26,029 nucleotides of DNA from positions 1 through 26,029 of the forward strand of contig JBJHBH010000051.1 in assembly GCA_050485365.1 (NCBI GenBank), written 5' to 3'. Origin of the DNA: JARFUG01 sp050485365. Its GTDB lineage: Bacteria > Desulfobacterota > Desulfuromonadia > Desulfuromonadales > JACZKF01. The translations under genes and the position numbers were made by a program. Shown here piece after piece: positions 22,643 to 26,029 of the stretch. The notes beneath the pieces are model-generated. The model did no database searches, was not told where the DNA came from, and saw only the letters and a program-made list of their open reading frames with translations. The number at the start of each line of letters is the position of its first letter. The stretch's first letter is position 1.

Positions 22643-23302
22643 TTGAAGAAGGATCTGCTGGAAAAAGGAGCGATCGTGCAGCGCGACAAGACGACCTACG
22701 CCATCGCCCCGCACATCCCCGGGGGGATCACCGATGCCGCGACGCTGCGTCGCCTGGCCGATGTGGCCGAGCGTTTCGGCGCCGCCTCCATCAAGCTGAC
22801 GAGCGCCCAGCGCATCGCCCTGATCGGTCTGGCCGAAGAGGATCTGGACGCCGTCTGGCGCGAGCTCGGCCAGAAGCCCGGAGCGGCGATCGGGCTGTGC
22901 GTGCGCTCGGTGAAGATCTGCCCCGGCACCGACTTCTGCAAGCGCGGCCAGCAGGATTCGGTCAATGTCGGGCTCGAGGTCGACCGGCGCTATCACGGCC
23001 TTTCGCTGCCGTGGAAGCTCAAGATGGGGATCTCGGGGTGCATGAACGACTGCGGCGAAGCCTGCCTGAAGGATGTGGGGCTGATCGGCACCCCCAAGGG
23101 GTGGAACGTCATGGTGGGGGGGAACGGCGGCGCGCAGCCGCGGCTTTCGCAAAAGCTTGTCGAAAACGTGCCGAGCGACGCCGAGGCTCTGGCCGTTCTC
23201 GACCGGGTGGTCGAATGGTTCAAGGGGCAGGAGCGGCGCTGCCGCATCGGCAAGGTCGTCGCCGAGATGGGGATCGAGGCCTTTCGGGAGCAGGTCCTGT
23301 AG
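22643..23302 (+). CDS. Low-molecular-weight assimilatory-type sulfite reductase (siroheme/[4Fe-4S])
   Basis: The 219-residue product is a compact nitrite/sulfite-reductase-like protein. It has the ferredoxin-like half domain (GGITDAATLRRLADVAERFG, 27-46, then IKLTSAQRIALIGL) and the siroheme-[4Fe-4S] cysteine pattern C-x5-C (C93, C99) and C-x3-C (C133, C137). Size and pattern fit the roughly 23-kDa assimilatory-type sulfite reductases known from Desulfovibrio vulgaris and Desulfuromonas acetoxidans, which reduce sulfite to sulfide by six electrons. The electron donor is unknown. TTG 22643 is preferred: AAAGGAG (22627-22633) abuts the ATG at 22634 but stands nine bases from the TTG. A nitrite reductase or other siroheme role cannot be excluded. 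Confidence 0.85.
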   Translation: MKKDLLEKGAIVQRDKTTYAIAPHIPGGITDAATLRRLADVAERFGAASIKLTSAQRIALIGLAEEDLDAVWRELGQKPGAAIGLCVRSVKICPGTDFCKRGQQDSVNVGLEVDRRYHGLSLPWKLKMGISGCMNDCGEACLKDVGLIGTPKGWNVMVGGNGGAQPRLSQKLVENVPSDAEALAVLDRVVEWFKGQERRCRIGKVVAEMGIEAFREQVL

Positions 23303-23333
23303 CGTCGCGATGCGCCGCCGCGCGGGGCGCTAC
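23299..23333. repeat. Inverted repeat spanning both stop codons of convergent genes
   Basis: GTAGCG (23299-23304) and CGCTAC (23328-23333) are perfect complements and contain the TAG stops of the sulfite reductase gene (plus) and the PhoB-type gene (minus). The interior is very GC-rich and can pair further. No T-run follows, so termination strength is uncertain. Confidence 0.35.
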
Positions 23334-24025
23334 CCTGTGAATTTGTACCCTTTTCCCCGCACGGTGAGGAAGTGCCGCGGCTCGGCGGGGTCGCGCTCGA
23401 AGTATTTGCGCATGCGCACGATGAAGTTGTCCAGGGTGCGCGTCTCGGTGTCGGGCGAGATCCCCCAGATCTCCGAAAGGAGCTCGGCCCGGGAGATGAC
23501 CTCTCCCTCGCGCCCGGCGAAGGTGCGCAGCATCTTCATTTCGAGATCGGTGAGGGTGATCTCCCCCTGCACCGTGACGGCCACCCCGGAAACCATGTCG
23601 ATCTCGTTGTCGCCGAAACGAAGGCGCCCCGCCGGCGCCTCGGCGCGATACCACTGTGAGCGCCGCAGCATCCCGCCGACGCGCAGCAAAAACTCCTCGA
23701 GGCTGAACGGCTTCGTCAGGTAGTCGTCGGCCCCTTCGGCCAGCCCCCGGATCCGGTCCTTCTCGTCGCTGAGGGCGGTCAGGATCAGGATGGGGATGCG
23801 CGGATCGGCCCTGCGCAGCCTCCTGCAGACCTCCAGTCCGCCGAGTCCCGGCAGCATCAGGTCGAGCACCACCAGGGCGAAGGCGCTTCGCTTCGCCTCC
23901 TCCAGCGCCTCCTCTCCGGTGGTCACATGGGTGACGCCGTACCCCTCCTCCTCCAGATTGAAGAGCAGTCCCCTGGCGATGTTCGGTTCGTCCTCGACGA
24001 GAAGAATGCGTGGGAGGCTGGTCAT
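23330..24025 (-). CDS. OmpR/PhoB-family response regulator
   Basis: The 231-residue product has a receiver domain (E11/D12, phospho-acceptor Asp55 in VVLDLMLPG, Thr83 in ILTALSD, Lys105 in LTKPF). A C-terminal winged-helix DNA-binding domain covers about residues 132-231, with the usual LTDLEMKMLRTF opening, LSEIWG and the end TVRGKGYKF. It is a transcription factor controlled by the kinase encoded just upstream, whose stop overlaps this ATG by four bases. The target genes are not evident; no PhoB-like direct repeats were recognised nearby. The ATG at 24025 is fixed by the ATGA overlap. Confidence 0.95.
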   Translation of the reverse strand: MTSLPRILLVEDEPNIARGLLFNLEEEGYGVTHVTTGEEALEEAKRSAFALVVLDLMLPGLGGLEVCRRLRRADPRIPILILTALSDEKDRIRGLAEGADDYLTKPFSLEEFLLRVGGMLRRSQWYRAEAPAGRLRFGDNEIDMVSGVAVTVQGEITLTDLEMKMLRTFAGREGEVISRAELLSEIWGISPDTETRTLDNFIVRMRKYFERDPAEPRHFLTVRGKGYKFTG

Positions 24026-24981
24026 GAGCGGCTCGCTTTCTCTTTGGGCGCCGGCGCCAGGGGGAGAAGGATGTGGACGGCGATCCCCTTGTCTCTGCTC
24101 TCGATCCAGGCGCGTCCCCGGTGAAGGCGCACCATGGCGCGCACGATGAAGAGCCCCAGACCGGACCCCCGGATCGTCTCGCCCTGCCGGCGCACCCGGT
24201 AGAACATGCGAAAGACCTTCTCCCGCTCTTCAGGGGGGATGCCTCGCCCTTCGTCCGCCAGAATGAAGTGCGCCTTTTTCCCGTCGCGCTTGAGGGTGAT
24301 CTGAAGTCGCGGTGCGCCCGTCGCGTAGAGCAGGGCGTTTTCGAGCAGGTTGCGAAAGACGGTCTCGAGCGACTCCACATCGAAGCGCACGTGCAGGTCG
24401 GGTTCGATATCGAGCGTCATCTGCCCCGCCTTCGGCAGCGAATATCTGTGGCGGGTGAAGTAGCCGGCGGTGAACTCCGAGAGGTTGTCCGAATGCAGCG
24501 GCACCTTCGGTCCGCGGTGCTCCAGGCGGCTGGTGGCCAGCAGGTTGTTGATCAGCGTTCCGAGTCGCTCGGTGTCGGCGAGCATGGTGTCGAGAAAGAC
24601 CTCCATCTTCTCGGGGGGCGGGCGGCGACGGCGGATCGTCTCGAGGTGCAGCTGCAGGGAGGCCAGAGGCGATTTGAGCTCGTGGCTGACCTGGGCGATG
24701 AAGTCCTTTTGCGCCTTGTACAAAACGGCCTGACGCCGCCAGTACAGAAAGATGACGTAGACGCCGGCGAGGATGGCCGTCAGCAGCAAGAGCCCCTCTA
24801 CGAGGATGAACCACTCGATCTCGCTGTGCACCAGCTCGGGGCTGATGCGTTCGGCCACGGCGCGCAGCTGCACGTGGCTGCGGATGAACCACACCACCCA
24901 GAAGACGACGACCATCACCCAGATCAGCTGGATGCCGATGAAGGCGATGAGGGGGTTGACGAAGCGGCCGAGACGTTTCAT
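24022..24981 (-). CDS. Membrane sensor histidine kinase
   Basis: The 319-residue product has two transmembrane helices (about 10-34 and 57-80) enclosing a periplasmic loop of only about 22 residues. A dimerisation/phosphotransfer helix carries His100 in FIAQVSHELKSPLAS. The ATPase domain follows: N box VFRNLLENALLYA (Asn215), G1 DEGRGIP (243-249), F box VFRMFYR and G2 GSGLGL (272-277). There is no HAMP, PAS or GAF domain. The loop is too small for a sensor domain, so the signal is probably sensed in the membrane or through a partner. ATG 24981 follows AAGGGACGG. It forms a two-gene operon with the downstream regulator (4-base overlap). Confidence 0.95.
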   Translation of the reverse strand: MKRLGRFVNPLIAFIGIQLIWVMVVVFWVVWFIRSHVQLRAVAERISPELVHSEIEWFILVEGLLLLTAILAGVYVIFLYWRRQAVLYKAQKDFIAQVSHELKSPLASLQLHLETIRRRRPPPEKMEVFLDTMLADTERLGTLINNLLATSRLEHRGPKVPLHSDNLSEFTAGYFTRHRYSLPKAGQMTLDIEPDLHVRFDVESLETVFRNLLENALLYATGAPRLQITLKRDGKKAHFILADEGRGIPPEEREKVFRMFYRVRRQGETIRGSGLGLFIVRAMVRLHRGRAWIESRDKGIAVHILLPLAPAPKEKASRS

Positions 24982-25047
24982 CCGTCCCTTTTACCACTTT
25001 CGGGGAGCTGCGAACAAGGTCTCTTCGAGACACGGTTTTACATAAGT

Positions 25048-25077
25048 ATTACAAACGCCTCCGGAGGCTTTTGATAA
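25048..25077 (-). promoter_or_regulatory. Candidate promoter of the kinase/regulator operon with a palindromic spacer
   Basis: On the minus strand, TTATCA (25072-25077, 4/6) is followed after 18 bases by TGTAAT (25048-25053, 5/6). The spacer contains the perfect 12-bp palindrome GCCTCCGGAGGC (25057-25068). A small hairpin, GTCTC-TTC-GAGAC (25019-25031), lies in the leader. On the plus strand the palindrome is followed by TTTT. Confidence 0.4.
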
Positions 25078-25129
25078 AGTGTCCCTTAATGTGAAGCTCT
25101 CAGGGCGGATCACGAAAGGACGACGGAAT

Positions 25130-26029
25130 ATGGATCACTCTCTCACCATCGGCCGCCACAAGCCCCGCTTCCCCCTTGTCCAGGGGGGGATGGGGGTGCG
25201 CATCTCCGGCGGCAGCCTCGCCGGCCATGTGGCGCGCTGCGGCGGCGTCGGGCTCATCGCCACCGCCGGCATCGGCCTCAACAGCCCCCACTACGACGGG
25301 CGCAACTTCTTCACCGCCGACCCCCTCGCGCTCAAGGACGAGATCCGCAAGGCCTACGAGATCGCCCCCGAGGGGATCATCGGGACCAACTGCATGGTGG
25401 CGGTCACCAACTTCGACGAGATGGTGCGCGTCTCGTGCGAGGCCGGGGTGAAGCTCATCGTCGCAGGGGCCGGGCTCCCCATGAACCTTCCCGAATTGAC
25501 GGCCGAGTGGCCCGATGTCGCCCTGGTGCCGATCGTCTCGTCGGTCAAGGCAGCCGAGCTCATCGCCCGCAAGTGGCACAAGGGTTTCGGCCGCCTCCCC
25601 GACGCCGTCGTCGTCGAGGATCCCGACACCGCCGGGGGGCACCTGGGAGAGAAGCTGGAGAAGATCGGCTCGGGCGATTACGACCACTACGGGACGGTGC
25701 GCGGCGTCAAAGCCTATTTCCGCGACAGCTTCGGGATCGAGATGCCGGTCGTCGCCGCCGGGGGGGTCTGGGATCGCGCCGATCTGCTGCACGCCCTGGA
25801 GCAGGGGGCCGACGGCGTGCAGATGGCGAGCCGCTTCGTCTGCACCGAGGAGTGCGACGCCTCCGACGCCTTCAAGCAGGCATATATCGACTGCGCCAAG
25901 GAGGACATCGGCCTCATCATGAGCCCGGCGGGGCTCCCCGGGCGGGCGCTGCTGGCCAACATGGAGCAGGTGCGCCAGCGTGACGTCGGGCTGGGGGTGA
26001 TCTGTCCCTCGGGGTGCCTGAAGAAGTGC
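25130..26029 (+). CDS. Nitronate monooxygenase / FabK-type FMN enzyme, 3' end cut by the window
   Basis: The frame is open for 300 codons from ATG 25130 to the window end. The product is a TIM-barrel flavoprotein of the nitronate monooxygenase/2-nitropropane dioxygenase family: PLVQGGMGVRIS (15-26), GGVGLIATAG, GTNCMVAVTNFDEMV, AGAGLPMNLP, VVVEDPDTAGGHLG (with the conserved His), VVAAGGVWDRADLLHALEQGADGVQMASRF (FMN phosphate site). The visible C-terminus carries a cysteine-rich segment, CPSGCLKKC, which might bind a metal or cluster. Substrates in this family range from nitronates to enoyl-ACP; none is implied by context. The ribosome-binding site is AAAGGA about nine bases upstream. Confidence 0.88.
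   Translation, partial: MDHSLTIGRHKPRFPLVQGGMGVRISGGSLAGHVARCGGVGLIATAGIGLNSPHYDGRNFFTADPLALKDEIRKAYEIAPEGIIGTNCMVAVTNFDEMVRVSCEAGVKLIVAGAGLPMNLPELTAEWPDVALVPIVSSVKAAELIARKWHKGFGRLPDAVVVEDPDTAGGHLGEKLEKIGSGDYDHYGTVRGVKAYFRDSFGIEMPVVAAGGVWDRADLLHALEQGADGVQMASRFVCTEECDASDAFKQAYIDCAKEDIGLIMSPAGLPGRALLANMEQVRQRDVGLGVICPSGCLKKC

Noticed and set aside
1..26029. Mobile elements, CRISPR arrays, prophage or toxin-antitoxin genes
   Set aside because: I looked for direct repeats, terminal inverted repeats, transposase or integrase motifs and repeat-spacer patterns; none was seen, and base composition is even throughout.

Overview
This window looks like chromosomal housekeeping DNA from a GC-rich (roughly two-thirds G+C by eye) anaerobic bacterium of the Desulfuromonadia (Geobacter/Desulfuromonas/Pelobacter-like). 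The taxonomic guess rests on gene content: a small periplasmic c-type cytochrome, a flavodiiron protein, a 219-residue low-molecular-weight assimilatory-type sulfite reductase, a nickel ECF transporter of the NikK/NikL type, an HDOD protein, and stand-alone response regulators. I see no rRNA, tRNA, CRISPR array, insertion sequence or phage gene. Almost all of the DNA is accounted for by 25 protein genes; two are cut by the window ends (truD on the left, a nitronate monooxygenase-like gene on the right).

Layout, left to right. 1-2095 (minus): a tRNA-modification pair, trmB then truD with a 4-base overlap, preceded by a monoheme cytochrome c gene. 2361-3377 (plus): type I-beta DAHP synthase, the entry step of aromatic amino acid synthesis. 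3401-4255 (minus): a Tat-targeted metallophosphoesterase, divergent from a flavodiiron protein (4400-5590, plus) that ends in a strong terminator. 5754-7943 (plus): PriA. 8180-9535 (plus): GdhA, with an unusual nested inverted repeat upstream and a 20-bp perfect-stem bidirectional terminator downstream.

9633-15045 (minus) is the most coherent block: a TonB-dependent outer-membrane receptor followed by nikK-nikL-nikM-nikQ-nikO. Together these could make a complete metal import route, from outer-membrane receptor to periplasmic/membrane accessory proteins to the ECF-type ABC transporter. Nickel is inferred from the NikK/NikL components. The roughly 180 bases between the receptor gene and nikK can fold into a closed multi-branched RNA and may be a structured leader.

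15206-18134 (minus) holds the least understood gene. It encodes an 869-residue protein with a KaiC/RecA-like N-terminus lacking a P-loop, fused to a PEP-synthase-type ATP-grasp domain that lacks the phosphohistidine and PEP-binding domains. It is followed by a small two-helix membrane protein and a terminator. 18442-20832 (plus): an MltA-type lipoprotein transglycosylase overlapping a cupin gene, then an HDOD signalling protein. 20918-21904 (minus): a PIG3-type quinone oxidoreductase. 22200-23302 (plus): a CheY-like regulator, a terminator, then the small sulfite reductase, whose ribosome-binding site points to a TTG start. 23330-24981 (minus): a histidine kinase and PhoB-type regulator pair. 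25130-end (plus): a nitronate monooxygenase/FabK-type flavoenzyme.

All family names come from reading motifs; no database search was possible. Promoter and operator calls rest on pattern matching alone.
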